Source: Purpureocillium takamizusanense (lineage: Eukaryota; Ascomycota; Sordariomycetes; Hypocreales; Ophiocordycipitaceae). Taken from it: a stretch of 64,000 nt of DNA. The stretch spans positions 372,001 through 436,000 of the forward strand of contig NC_063077.1 in the NCBI RefSeq assembly GCF_022605165.1. Reading direction: 5' to 3'. Below are positions 44,118-55,162 of this stretch, in pieces. The first letter of the stretch is position 1. Each line of letters begins with the position of its first letter. The notes beneath the pieces were generated by a model. The model saw nothing but the letters and a program-made list of their open reading frames with translations. It did no database searches and had not been told where the DNA came from. A program made the translations under genes and the position numbers.

Positions 44118-44752
44118 GATTACCTCTCGTTCGTTGTGGCTTCACGAATACGGGGATAGTTTACGAGGGAAATATGGATGGACCGTGATCCGGGATCCCT
44201 ACATGTAGGGGGCTGGATGAGTGTTGACCCTTATTCGACGCGACAGCATGTACATACAGATCTGCAGAGAGTACTGCTTCTTATCTCCTGCGCTGCAAAA
44301 TAAGCAAGAAACAACTTTCTCAGGGTACAACTTAGAAGCCCTTGTGTGGGCGGCTGAGGCCCTGACGTCGTGAAAGCAGCGAAGCAAAGGGTGTAATCTT
44401 AGTCTCCCAGATTTACTTAGATTGCCCATCATTCATCATCTCTTGATTTGATCCTAACCAGAAAATTTATTCTACGCTTGCCAACATGGGCAAGTCTCGG
44501 TATCAGAGTGCTCGAAGTCGGTGATCTAGAGGCGGCTCCCCGTGCGTGTTAGCGCGTATTCGTATTCGCGTCTCAGGTTCGGACTCGATGCGCACTCCAG
44601 CAGCGCCGGCAGCGGCAGCCCTTTGGTATATATAAAAGAAGCTGCTTAAAACAAGGCATATTGTTAGAATATTGCTATACCGTCTACTCTTCAAAGTTTC
44701 GCACTACACCTACGACACTGTCTTAACAAAGTACGAAGTGCACCCCAGCGAA
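44118..44752. other. intergenic region upstream of the ERG6-like gene
   Basis: About 635 bp holding the 3' flank of the GPI-type gene and the promoter of the methyltransferase gene, including a TATA-like element at 44627-44638. Confidence 0.5.
44627..44638 (+). promoter_or_regulatory. TATA-like element of the ERG6-like gene
   Basis: TATATATAAAAG, about 115 bp upstream of the ATG at 44753. Confidence 0.45.
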
Positions 44753-46090
44753 ATGGTTTCGCAAGCCCTACTCCCGGCCGATCAGGCCAAGAATTCGGCT
44801 TTTTACGGAATACTCCATCGCAACTCCAATAAATCACAAGGCGGCTTCCATGCCATGATGAACAAGGATAATTTGGCCCATGTTGCTGCGGTGGAAGAAT
44901 ACTTCCAGCATTGGGACGGCAAGGCTGCCGAGAACGAAACCGATGCTGTCAGGCAGGCTCGCACAGATGACTACGCCAGTTTGACCAGACAGTATGTCCC
45001 TCAAGAATTCTTTCGACTTTATCTCGCTCGCTGGTAACCATTTTCTTTCGTAGATACTACAACCTGGCTACTGACCTGTACGAGTACGCGTGGGGCGAGT
45101 CCTTTCACTTCTGCCGATTCGCTTTCAGAGAGCCGTTTAGCCAGGCCATAGCTCGACATGAACACTACCTTGCCAGTCAGATAGGCATCAAGAGCGGAAT
45201 GAAGGTCCTGGATGTGGGCTGTGGTGTGGGCGGCCCTGCGCGTGAGATGGTCAAGTTCACGGGCTGTCACGTCACGGGCCTCAACCTCAATGAGTACCAA
45301 GTGCAGCGTGCGCGAAACTATGCCGTCAGAGAAGGGCTTGAAAACAAGCTCGAATTTGTACAGGGCGATTTCATGGTATGGACCCTCCTTTGTTGGTCGA
45401 TACGCCGGAGTATAGACTGGAATGCATGGACTGACTCGTGCGGTTTCACGGCGCAGAGCATCCCGTTCCCGGACAACTCGTTCGATGCCGTCTACGTTCT
45501 TGAAGCGACATGCCACGCCCCATCCCTACAAGGCGTGTATAGCGCGATCTTTCGCGTTTTGAAACCTGGCGGGGTGTTTGGAGTCTACGAATGGCTCATG
45601 ACCGATGCATACAACAATGACGATCTAGCCCATCGGCGAGTCCGACTTGACATTGAGCAGGGTGACGGCATCGCCCAGCTGTTCAAGATCTCAGAAGGTA
45701 TCGCCGCCTTCAAAAACGCCGGCTTTGAGATGCAGGCCAACCACGACCTCGCTGCCGACGACGACGGGCCAGCGCCTTGGTACTGGCGCCTGGGCAGCGA
45801 TTTGAGATACGCGCAGACTGTGTGGGATGCCCTCACGGTTCTGAGGATGAACTGGGGAAGAGAAGCCGCGCACGCCTTCTTCGGCTTGCTGGAAGTTGTG
45901 CGAATTGCCCCAGCTGGAACTAGAAAGACGGCCGAAAAGTCTCGGGCGGGCGGCGGATGCTCTGGTCGAAGGCGGGAAGAGAAAACTATTTACACCGATG
46001 TACATGATGGTGGGGAAGAAGCCTGCATCGCGGTTAGTCCCCCAGATCCGACGGGACGGCCTGAGCCGCTGTCCGGGAGGTATTGCATAA
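44753..46090 (+). CDS. ERG6-like sterol C24-methyltransferase, frameshifted near the C-terminus
   Basis: Exons 44753-44991, 45054-45375 and 45457 onward. Introns have GTATGT/GTAG and GTATGG/GCAG ends. Recognition is strong: YYNLATDLYEYAWGESFHFC (SMT region I), VLDVGCGVGGPAREM (SAM motif I), FPDNSFDAVYVLEATCHAPS and LKPGGVFGVYEWLMTD. The family moves a methyl group from SAM to the C24 side chain of zymosterol or related sterols. In the A-run 45935-45938 one base is in excess: with three A instead of four the frame would continue as KTAE-SLGRAADAL and LFTPMYMMVGKKP, the normal family ending. As written, the frame drifts into an aberrant tail ending at 46224 (442 residues). The core enzyme is intact, but the last roughly 50 residues of the SMT C-terminal domain are lost unless the base is an assembly error. 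This may be a second ERG6 copy or the only one; the window cannot tell. Confidence 0.85.
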
Positions 46091-46514
46091 ACAGACAAGC
46101 CCATTCTGCATGTTCCCGCCCGCCCTTGCTGCGCGGAAGCAACGGCCCCTGTCATGCCCGGGTCAGGCGGACGAGTCCTTGGCAATCGTGTGGCATTGCA
46201 GGGTCGAATCCCATGCAAGGATAAACCGTGCGGGCTGCACGCCATCAACGTGTATTGTGAATGGATGTTGAGGCGGCATGTCTCTCGTACTGTCTCATAA
46301 CGTAAAACGGTGCAAAGGCGAGCAACACAATCCCGGAATATCTGTGTCCATTCTGTCGCGCGATACTCGTTTTCTCTAAGGATATGTATGACAATGACAA
46401 AAGCAAATGCGCCATTCCCAAGGTACATGTAGTCTCCGAGTTCATGATGCAGCCTAGACAGTGAAGATCCCCTTATCCATGCCGACGTGTTGGTCACCCT
46501 CGCCCTGATGGTGC
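46091..46514. other. convergent 3' spacer
   Basis: About 420 bp between the methyltransferase and P450 3' ends. A GGGTCGAATCCC element at about 46199-46210 recalls a tRNA B-box but no cloverleaf fits. Confidence 0.4.
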
Positions 46515-48134
46515 CTAAATGCAGAGCTCCTTCAGGTTATACTCCACTGGCCTACTCGGCTTCACGACACCCCCGATGCACTTCTCCAGCCCAGCCGAGT
46601 TGGGAAGCTCAATGTCGACCTGGGTGAGCAGTTCAACGAGCATCGTCTTCATTTGAATCATGACAAAGTTGGAGCTGGGGCAGCCCCTTGGCCCAGTCAA
46701 AAAGGGCATGTACTCGCAGCGGCTTTCCGCAGCACTTGCGCGGAGGCCTTCCCACCTCTCCGGGACAAACTCGTCAGCGTTATCACCCCACACCAGCTTA
46801 TCGTGATGAAGAAGATGGATAGAGGCAAACAGGTGTGCGCCAGCGGGGATGACGGCGGTATCGTTGGTCCGCGTCTGAACCGGGATAGGCTCCGTGACGA
46901 TACGAGAAGTGGTCGAGATGGGAGGGTGCACCCGAAGCAGCTCCGAGGTCACTGCGTCGAGATACGACATGGTGCGAAGGGTCTCAAAGTCCAGGTCGCC
47001 GCTGTCGGGCATGTTCTGCAGTATCTCCCGTCGCAGCTTGGTGATCACGTCCGGGTGGAGGCTGAGCTCGTAAATGGCCCACACCAGGAGCAGGGTAGGG
47101 GCTTCGTGGCCGAGCGAGAAGACCTGACGTGCTTGTGCAAGAACATCCTGAGTGACAGGGATCTCCGAAGTGCCTCCGGATTCCCTCGAGGTGTTTCGTA
47201 GAAAGTTACTCTTTCGGCCGTTGCAAAAAAGGGTCTCCGGGTCAAGGTTGGTAAGGTTGCGGTTCAACAGCTTATGCAAGACGCGGTTGATGTGTGCGCC
47301 GACGTTACGCTCCACATAATCCGGGTCCTGAAAGGATTTGAAGGAGAAGAAGTTGCGGAAAAAGTGCCTCCAAAGGTGTGAGGGGTCGCCGACAATGTCA
47401 CCGTAGCCAGCCATAACATCTGTGATGTCCGCAGAGGACTTGGAGACAGTGTCATCCCCTATGGTGACGGACCAGACAGAGTCCAACGCATAGGCTTCCA
47501 TGACCCGGCCGAGATCCGACCCGGATTTCGCGTCCCGCATTGCTTGGACATGTCTTCTGGCGATGAGCCTTATGTCATCATAGGCTTGCCGAAGGGCAGT
47601 CGCGTTGGAGAAGTCCTTGAGGAAGCCCTTGCGCCAGCGATGCCAGTCCTCGCCGTTGGCAGACGCGGCAATGGTTCCCGTGATGCGCTGCATAATGTTG
47701 AACGGGCCGCTGCCATCTGGTGCCAGCCGAGTGATGCTGTTGGAGTTCTGCACCAGGACCTGGCGGATGATGGCAGGATCACGAATGAAAACGACGGGGA
47801 TTCCAACGGCAGCGGAAGAGGAAATGCCGCAGTCCCGAGCAGCGTCGAAAAGGGACTTCATGGCAGAGGAGTAAAGTCCTTGCTTGCACATCTGAGGAAG
47901 GATTCCAAGTATCGGATATCCCGGGACTTGTGGAATGTTGCGGAGGGGCTTGCCCAAGAAGCTGCCAAAGCTGACCTGCTTGGAAACGGATTTCAAGTAG
48001 CGGGTCATGCTGGACACCATAACAACAGCCAGAGCCGTGGCTATCATGAGGACGGGCCCCAAGTTTTGCTGACGCTCTTCCATCATGGTTCCTGATAGGT
48101 GGTCGAGCGTCACGGATTCCGTAAAGTTTGCCAT
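46515..48134 (-). CDS. cytochrome P450 with atypical motifs
   Basis: A single exon; from MANFTESV (48134) it encodes 539 residues, while an in-frame ATG at 48221 would add 29 residues ahead of the membrane anchor (GPVLMIATALAVVMVSSM). P450 landmarks: IPQVPGYPILGILPQ (Pro-rich hinge), ANGEDWHRWRKGFLKDFS (C-helix WxxxR region), the ExxR motif in SELLRVHPP, DEFVPERWEG (PERW) and the haem loop FLTGPRGCPSSNF with the Cys ligand. Two canonical positions differ: the I-helix reads LGHEAPTLL instead of A-G-x-E-T-T, so the oxygen-activating Thr is Ala, and the Gly two residues after the haem Cys is Ser. It is an ER-anchored monooxygenase of unknown substrate. It converges with the ERG6-like gene, so a sterol-like substrate is a guess from position only. 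Confidence 0.88.
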   Translation of the reverse strand: MANFTESVTLDHLSGTMMEERQQNLGPVLMIATALAVVMVSSMTRYLKSVSKQVSFGSFLGKPLRNIPQVPGYPILGILPQMCKQGLYSSAMKSLFDAARDCGISSSAAVGIPVVFIRDPAIIRQVLVQNSNSITRLAPDGSGPFNIMQRITGTIAASANGEDWHRWRKGFLKDFSNATALRQAYDDIRLIARRHVQAMRDAKSGSDLGRVMEAYALDSVWSVTIGDDTVSKSSADITDVMAGYGDIVGDPSHLWRHFFRNFFSFKSFQDPDYVERNVGAHINRVLHKLLNRNLTNLDPETLFCNGRKSNFLRNTSRESGGTSEIPVTQDVLAQARQVFSLGHEAPTLLLVWAIYELSLHPDVITKLRREILQNMPDSGDLDFETLRTMSYLDAVTSELLRVHPPISTTSRIVTEPIPVQTRTNDTAVIPAGAHLFASIHLLHHDKLVWGDNADEFVPERWEGLRASAAESRCEYMPFLTGPRGCPSSNFVMIQMKTMLVELLTQVDIELPNSAGLEKCIGGVVKPSRPVEYNLKELCI

Positions 48135-49827
48135 AGTTGCAGAGGGGGAGAATAAAGGAGCACGGCAATTTTGCAACTCAAGAGACAAAAGAGAGAGCAC
48201 CGCCTGCTCCGAGGAGGGCATTAAATGAAATACAAATACTTGAAGGCCTTTCGGTTGACGCCGTTACTCCACAGCGGCGGATCTGTCTTCCTCCCTTCCG
48301 GCTGCTTCTGCGCCGCAACAAGGTGCGTCTGTCTACGCAGTACCTAACTAACGCCCCCGGCGTCGGCCACGTCATACAGCAGCAGACCCGACATAGTGGC
48401 CTTTCTGGTGATATGGGTTCAAAAGGTCAGAGCTAGAAGCTAGTTGCATCTCGGGTATGGCGGTTGAATAATTGGCCTTAGCCAAGGCCGTTGACGTGTC
48501 TGTCGTCAACGCCCCGGCAGCATCCTGGCTGCATGTCCCGCATGCATTAGCACAGCCAAAGCAGTCCCATGGCCTCCCACATCGCCAATGAGGGCGTCGC
48601 CACAGGCAAGAGCGTAACCACTCAATTGGGTACGCGCAGCGGCCCTGCGGAGTTTCATTGGGCCTAGCAGCGCAGGCCCAATGATCCCACGAGCAGCAAA
48701 CATGACGGAGGCTTGGGGGGGGGGGCATCTTCATGACCCGGTGTGTTGGGTCAAGCTGCATGAAAGGTTCCATCGGTGCCAAATCAAACCCTGGGCTTGG
48801 CCCCGCCGAATGCGCATCCTTATAGCCCGTGTTTGGCGAATACATGTATCATGCGAGCTGCACGCCGTGGAGCAGACCGCGTTGGAACATGGGAAGGAGG
48901 AGTCTGAGAGTAACTGTGGGCCAGCTTTAGTCGGAACGATGATCCTGTCGTCTCCATTACTAAAATGCTCCGCCTGTCGGGCAGACTGTGACCAGAATCC
49001 GACTGCCGTATGAGACGTGAACGTCCGCTGGGTAGGCAGCATCACGATACTTACATGTGGCAACTCAGAATTGAACGGCGAGTGGGGGCAACGGTGACTT
49101 GTAGTGGGTTTTACATGTACATTAGCCTCGTCGTATCTTGGTACAAAGCGTAAGCTTGAGGTAAGTAAAGCCGAGGGGGGGAAAACCTGAAAGAGGGCCC
49201 GTCCAGATCGTCCGGCTGATGTCTGGGGACGCCCCCTTGTCTCTCCCCATGACGCCACGCGGGCCGAAGCGAAGCTATCTCTGGAGCTCGTTCGATGTCA
49301 CGCCACGGGGAAGTGACAAGTCAATAGCCGGTTGGGGAAGCTGGAAATCATCCAGGTTGACCGCTATGTGAGCCAATTACGAGGTAGTTACGAGTTGGCA
49401 GCCGCAGCACTATGCACGACGACTCAGCAGGCGCTGCTACAACTAACTTCTAAGCGACGGTATGACATGCAGCATCGAACGCGGGTTCAAGTACGTATCT
49501 GCCGCTGTCAGGCATCTCGGTTGCATGATATCCACAATGGCCTTGCAGCCGTCGGAAGAATGCCAACTCAGTTACGTTTCGGTCCTAAAATGCTCGATTC
49601 GAATGCATGTTGGGCGGTGCCTGGACTGCTTGCCGGTGCGGTCAGACATCAACCCTCCAGTCAGGATCAATGCTTTCGGGGAGCCCACCCCCGTGAGGCT
49701 TCAGTTTCGTCAACGGCTCCAGCATCCTAGCACACGCTTCTTACCGGCTGCAAGGACATGATGCCTCCGGATGATACGTAGCAGCAGTTCGCCCAACACA
49801 CTTTCGACGGCAGGGGTCAGGGGCTGG
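48135..49827. other. intergenic region
   Basis: Upstream flank of the P450 (or its 29-residue extension to 48221) and 3' flank of the large unknown gene. A G-homopolymer lies near 48714-48724. No gene was recognised in about 1.6 kb. Confidence 0.45.
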
Positions 49828-52800
49828 TCATCGCCTCATCCCCAACTGGGCCGTAGGCACACCGCCGTCCAACAGCTCTTCCGGCATAGCAAGAACTTTA
49901 TCGTAGAACCGCGTATCGGCCTTCTCGAACACTTGCTTAGTCCTATTCCGTGAATTACTTGACTCCACGCGCACTGGAAGCGTCACTTTCTCCCTGCATG
50001 TGGAACACCCTGCTGGATAAGGCTCCTGCTGGTCCACACCGGAGTCGCATGATGGCCCCTCCAGACACTGCAACTCCTCGTTTCCATGGAGCGGCAGATT
50101 GGGCTGGCTGTAGAGTTGCCCTGACTCGGCCTTTGCTGACCGCCATCCGTCATCTGGAGCGGAGCCGGTAGCCCCGAAAATGACGGCCCCCTCCTCTTCC
50201 AGCATCCCTGGACCAACGACCTGGCCTCTGGAATGCGTCACGATGTGCTGTAAACGGCTGCAGCTGCACTGGAATTCTCTAGGCGTCAGACAAGGCTCGA
50301 AGAGTGAGGCCGTGCCGCGGTGCCAGCGCAGGCGGCTCGGACTGAGAAACTCTCGGTCAAGTCGGCACCCGGCTGCGTCGTACAAGTCCAGCAACGTGCT
50401 GACCGAGGTGGCCAAGTAGTCCTTGTAACAAGGGAGAGACCTCCACTCGCGGCAAATGACTTCTCGGTCAGGATCTCTTGGATGGATCACATTGCCGAAC
50501 CCGCTGGCGAAGAGAACGAGGGCGTCGATGTCCTCCACCAGTGACAGCCACCCTCCAGCGGTGCCCCCTAGAGAGCACTCCTTGGGAGAGATGGGAGACC
50601 GCTGCTGCACTATTGCCTTGTACTCAAACCCACCCAATCGTCTACTGGTGTGCATGCTCAGTGGCTTGCCTGGCACACAACGCTGATCGGCTGCTCGGGC
50701 AATGAGAAACTCCAGCATCGACCATATGTCATTAATCAAGTCCTGGAAGGCGTATGACTCGTCATCTGACAGTGGTAGCTGACGATTCGCCAGGAGCGTT
50801 TCCTTTGTTGTATTTTTCATGGGCAACTTCATGGGGAGGCCACCGCTGGCAACAAAAGGTTCAAGGAAGTGTCGATGCTGGGCAATGTGTAGCAGCAGAG
50901 CAGTCGCAGGCACCAGCCACCCACGCCGTTCCGTGGTATCGTACAGCGCGACGGGTGTCCTTTCAGCAGCTGAGACAATACTTCGAAATGGCCCTTCGCG
51001 GAGGTAATGAAACTTGATGTCCCTGCGGCCAAGCCTGAAATCGAACTTGGCCATACCGAAATGCTGAAACCCAAAGCTTCCCCCCTCCAAGCGTGGCTCA
51101 AGTCGTGCCGCCTTGGCCTTGGAGTAATCAATGTTTGCGTAGTCATAGTCCGGATTGCCTAGGCTTGTCTCAGCGGAGCTGCACCAGCCGACGATCGCAC
51201 GCGTGTTCGGCAAAGAGAGGACGTCCAGCTGATCTAAACCGACTCTGCCTTTGCATTGAGCGATGCCTGTCTTGTACGAGATCGGCTCATCTGCATTCTC
51301 GTTACGAGCCAGATGCCACTGTACTCGGTCTGCAGTCTTGCCTACAGGTACCAGCATGGTCGAGAATCCCTTGAGCACCACCGAGTTCTCATACTCCACG
51401 GCGTGTCGGACACCACATATTGCAGCCATGAGGTCCAGGCCTAGCTCGAGGCCCATTTCCTCTCCCCTTTCGGGAATTGGAAAACTGCGTGCAATTACTG
51501 CATCGTCGAAGAGCGGAAGCCAGCAGGAATCTTCTGTCGGGAGGAGCGGCTCATACACACTGTCGATATCAAACTTGACCTTTTGCGGCGATTGGCTAGG
51601 CCAGATTGTCTGGCTTTGAACTCTTAATGTTGGCTCACAGTAAGTGATACGACCCTTGATTCCTGATACTGGAGAGGATGGAACGTGACCAGGCTGACAG
51701 AATTTCCCAGCGCTGACGTCTGGTACCATGGTCATGGTGGCGCTTAGCCATACCAACTGCTGAACAAGCTCGACTATGATAGTAGAAGTCGCTTTAATAC
51801 TGACGTCGATGTATTGCTGACCATGCAGGCTGCATTTGAATCCCCGAGAATTGCAAAAGAGTCGATTGTATCGGTCTACAGACGGACCCGGCAGCGGTCA
51901 GTGGAAGGTACCAGGAGTGATATGCATTTTCACCAGCAAGAGACTCACCAGATGGCGATTCTTTTCGTTCGTTCTGCTCCACATGTCTTTTTGCAACTTC
52001 TCCCATCGCATCCTGAACACAGTCCAGCAAGTAGTCGGCGGTCCGGGGCCAAAATTTGCGCATATAAGTAGATGCTGTCGCGGCATGCGCGTAGAGGGCA
52101 GAGCCAGTGATTGTGACGACGGATCCCAGCCGCACGTCCTCGGTTCCAAATTGCCATCGAAGAAAGGCCAATGGCTTCCAATCTGTCCAAATTGCTACAT
52201 TGTATATCACTCCGTCGTGGCCACACCATTTCATCCTCGATGTCTCGGTCGACTGGGTGGGGCCACACACTGGGCAAAAGCAAGGATCCCGGCCCCTGAG
52301 TGAGTTCAAGACATAGCCTTCAATGTCTGCCATTCGCCCCATCTCGTTAAAATAGAACGTCCGTCGAATCATACCTTTCAAGCGTGCAAACTCCTTGGTC
52401 GACTCGAATCCGGGAATCCGGGGGAGTTTTCTGCTGTACAACGTCTCCATGAGCTCTTCACCATCGGTCATCTGGCTCAACGTCTTTGAAGACTCAAGGG
52501 CAGATCTCACAGCCGATGGCCAACCACCAGCTTGTAGGACGGTGGACGTTGTTTCGCCAGAGAGTGATGTCGTCGCCATTGCCCAGAAGTGGTTGGCCGT
52601 GTATGTCGCCCAATCCCGCAACAGATTTGACATCTTAACCGCCTCGACTAGCTCCGAGTCGGGATTCAGCAGGTCTGCGCCGTAATTCCTGAGTAGACCG
52701 TCCATTCTTGCCACCAATCTGTCTCTGGGCTCTCTCAGAACGGCCCATTCGCCCCATTTTGTCACACCGGTTTCCTCAATGAGAATCTGTGCTATTCGCT

Positions 52801-53512
52801 GCGCATGCCGTTGAAATATTCGGGTTTTCAAGGATTTTTTCCCAATGACTTGCTTTGGTAAGCTCTCCGTCCTTGAGCGCGGTGATGCGTCTTCTTTGAG
52901 CATGGAGTACCCTTTCTCAATCGCTTGCGCTTCCCAGTAGTCGTCGTGAACTCGGCGTCCATCCTGAATGACCCGACTGTCGAAACAGCGATATACGGAC
53001 TTGGCGGTCACAAATGCGATTTGCGTGGCGTCGTACGATGACGAAATTATTTCCTGTCCGACCAAGTAGTCTTTCTCCTCCTGTGTCGCTAACAGTTCGT
53101 ATAATGTCGGGTTGTTGTGAAAGAGCGAGTAGGTGTCGGGATAGCCCAAAACTCTAGCGCACTCAGTTCCAGTCATAAAAAGCCTGTCGCCCCTGGTCGG
53201 CAGGGTAAAGGTCCGAAGCCGATACGCTCGTCCGCCGCAGAGCTGTCCATGGGGCTGTACTTTATTCTCTCCGGCGCTGTCGACCACGGCTGGGAGGTAT
53301 TCGTCGCCAGTTTCGTTGAGCAATCCCAAAGTGTGGAGTTTGCGGGACGACTTGGATGAGGAAGTTGGGTCTGAGGATGACCCCATCAGACTTTCTGTCC
53401 CGCGCGACGTTTCGTCGTTCGTCTAGTCAACAGTTAGCACGAGGTTGAACCGCTTCTGTCCCTTCCCCGCGGGTCATACCTCTTTTTTGCGGGCTGTCGA
53501 TGAGGAAGCCAT
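49828..53512 (-). CDS. large conserved-looking protein of unknown family
   Basis: Three exons (53512-53480, 53422-51949, 51875-49828) join in frame to 1184 residues. Introns are canonical: GTATGA..GCTAAC..CTAG and GTGAGT..GTAG. Starting at 53512 gives MASSSTARKKETNDETSRG before the Ser-rich MGSSSDPTSSSKSSRK. There is no signal peptide or membrane segment. Visible marks are a putative zinc pair in RDPCFCPVCGPTQS with MKWCGHDG (about residues 440-465), a helical N-terminal half (LLRNYGADLLNPDSELVEAV), a motif RRLGGFEYKAIVQQRSPI, and a late Cys-containing region (SLFEPCLTPREFQCSCSR). The last 150 residues look disordered. I do not recognise the family and propose no function. Two long open frames joined by perfect splice signals argue for a real, selected gene. 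Confidence 0.78.
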
Positions 53513-54172
53513 GCCGCAGTAATTGTAATTGGGCTGTTGGGCTCAAGTACGACCGGGTCGATTACTTTCGCGCGAGAACAAGTTACGTACAAAAAGGCAC
53601 CAAATTTCCGGCGATGTGCACGATCGCCTGATGATGCCGAAGATGAGATGTGGGAGAGCAATCCTGGCTTGGCTCAACTATTTCTTGCAGGCGCCTAATT
53701 CTGCACATCAGCCTCAGCTTATGTCCTGGACCGTGGCGGGGGAACCGGGACGAGGACCAATGAGCAGAGTCACACGACGGACTTACGCGCCATTACCTTG
53801 CATGATATGCGCAACAAGCACACAAGTTGAACAAATGGCCGATCGCAGACTTGGTCAAGGCGCTGGACCCCTGAATAGGGTCGAGAGACCATAAGCAAGT
53901 TGTTGTTTCCCTGTCGTCGATTTGCTTTCGCATCACATAACATGGTTTGAACAGGATCTCTTAGAGCATCGGAGAGATATTTGTTCGTGAGCTATCTTCC
54001 CACCCACCATAAGCCAAGAAGCCTCAAAGCAGCAACCAAAGCAACCAAAGCCAGCCGGCTGCAGCAATTCAAGTTTTGGCGGCATGCGGCCGGCACCTGC
54101 CTTTGGAAACAGCGTTGGTACGACATCGCGAAACATGTTGCATGGGTGAGGAGACAAATCGTCTGACTCGAA
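53513..54172. other. intergenic region
   Basis: About 660 bp between the unknown protein's start and the stop of the cysteine-module protein, both on the minus strand. No feature was recognised. Confidence 0.45.
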
Positions 54173-55162
54173 CTAGACGAGCCCTGGATGACCGCGCAAG
54201 CATTCCTCCTTGGTTTTCCACTTTGCGTCTTGAACCTCACCCGCTCCGACCATGTCGCAGTAAATTTGAGTACCGCAATGCTTGCTCTTGTGCTTGCTCA
54301 TGATGCACTGCAAGAACGTTTGCGTTTTCGAGTCTAGTGCTGGCTGGAAATCTCTGGGCTTAAAGGCTGCCATGCACTCAGCGGTGTTTGCAAACTCGTC
54401 ATGCACCCCTGACCGGGTTGTAGGGAACAGTTGGCAATATCGCATAGTGCCACATGCCTCGGCAGTGAATGCGGATATTCCGCAGAGTTCTCGACCCGCT
54501 GAAGTGCCGTCCTCCCACCTGCGCTTTGGTTGAATACTCTTCGCTTGTGGGTTCTTCTCGCGGGCGTTGAAGCACTCCTCAGACGTCTTGTATTTGGCAA
54601 CCCGACTCCTGGCATGTCCAGAAACATCGTTGTAAGAGGCGCAATATGCGTATGAGCCGCATTGCTGCTCAACCGGATTCCTACGGCATGGGGCCGAGTC
54701 GGGGCGGCGAGTACCATCTACCCATGGCAGTTTCGCTGGAGGGCTCTCGTGAGCCTGGAGGCACTGCTCTCGAGACCGGAACCTAGGGGTCCGCTGGGAA
54801 AGGAACTGGCCGTTCTGCCCAAAACCTTTGCAGTATAGATCGGTCCCGCAAGCATCGCGCTGGGGATTCTTGCGACATGCAAGCGAGTCGTGAGCAAGAG
54901 TTCCCCATTTCCATCGTAACTTCAGTCTCAGATGTTGGTATGGCAATTTGGTCTTGGTCCTAAGGGTAGTCAGTTAGAAGGATCTTGTAGCCAGGGGACG
55001 ATCCTCGCAGGGAATCGACCGCGTTGTATCATACCACGGCTCATCTTCGATAGAATTGTCGTCAGCATCTCGGATATGCAAGGACTGCAGCTGGCGTTCG
55101 ACCTTGGACGACAGCGCTGATCCAAGAGTGATCAGACTCAACACAATGATTCCGGGCTTCAT
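54173..55162 (-). CDS. secreted protein of four cysteine modules
   Basis: Two exons (55162-55035 and 54959-54173; intron GTATGA..CTAACTGAC..TTAG) give 304 residues. A signal peptide (MKPGIIVLSLITLGSALS) is followed by a short propeptide-like stretch (KVERQLQSLHIRDADD). The mature part contains exactly sixteen Cys, in four modules of pattern C-x(8-9)-CG-x3-YC-x(18-22)-C: Cys 71/80/86/109, 134/143/149/172, 202/212/218/238 and 261/271/277/296. Each module has CG(T/S)xxYC and an (S/T)-x-E-C or EQC ending, and the first three begin with a Trp-containing (W)-(x)-(D)GT step. The spacing is not that of CFEM, hydrophobins or LysM. It is likely disulfide-bonded and extracellular, an effector-like or wall-associated repeat protein. 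The family is not recognised. Confidence 0.82.

Noticed and set aside
46150..46225. tRNA gene suggested by GGGTCGAATCCC
   Set aside because: The B-box-like block lacks the required T-loop spacing and no A-box, acceptor stem or anticodon arm fits upstream.
48135..48221. P450 start at the first ATG (48221)
   Set aside because: It would place 29 extra residues before the hydrophobic anchor; the internal ATG at 48134 fits P450 architecture better, though it is not proven.
51794..51948. Separate stop for the upstream half of the large unknown protein at 51794
   Set aside because: A canonical intron at 51876-51948 joins it in frame to the downstream half with exact length parity.
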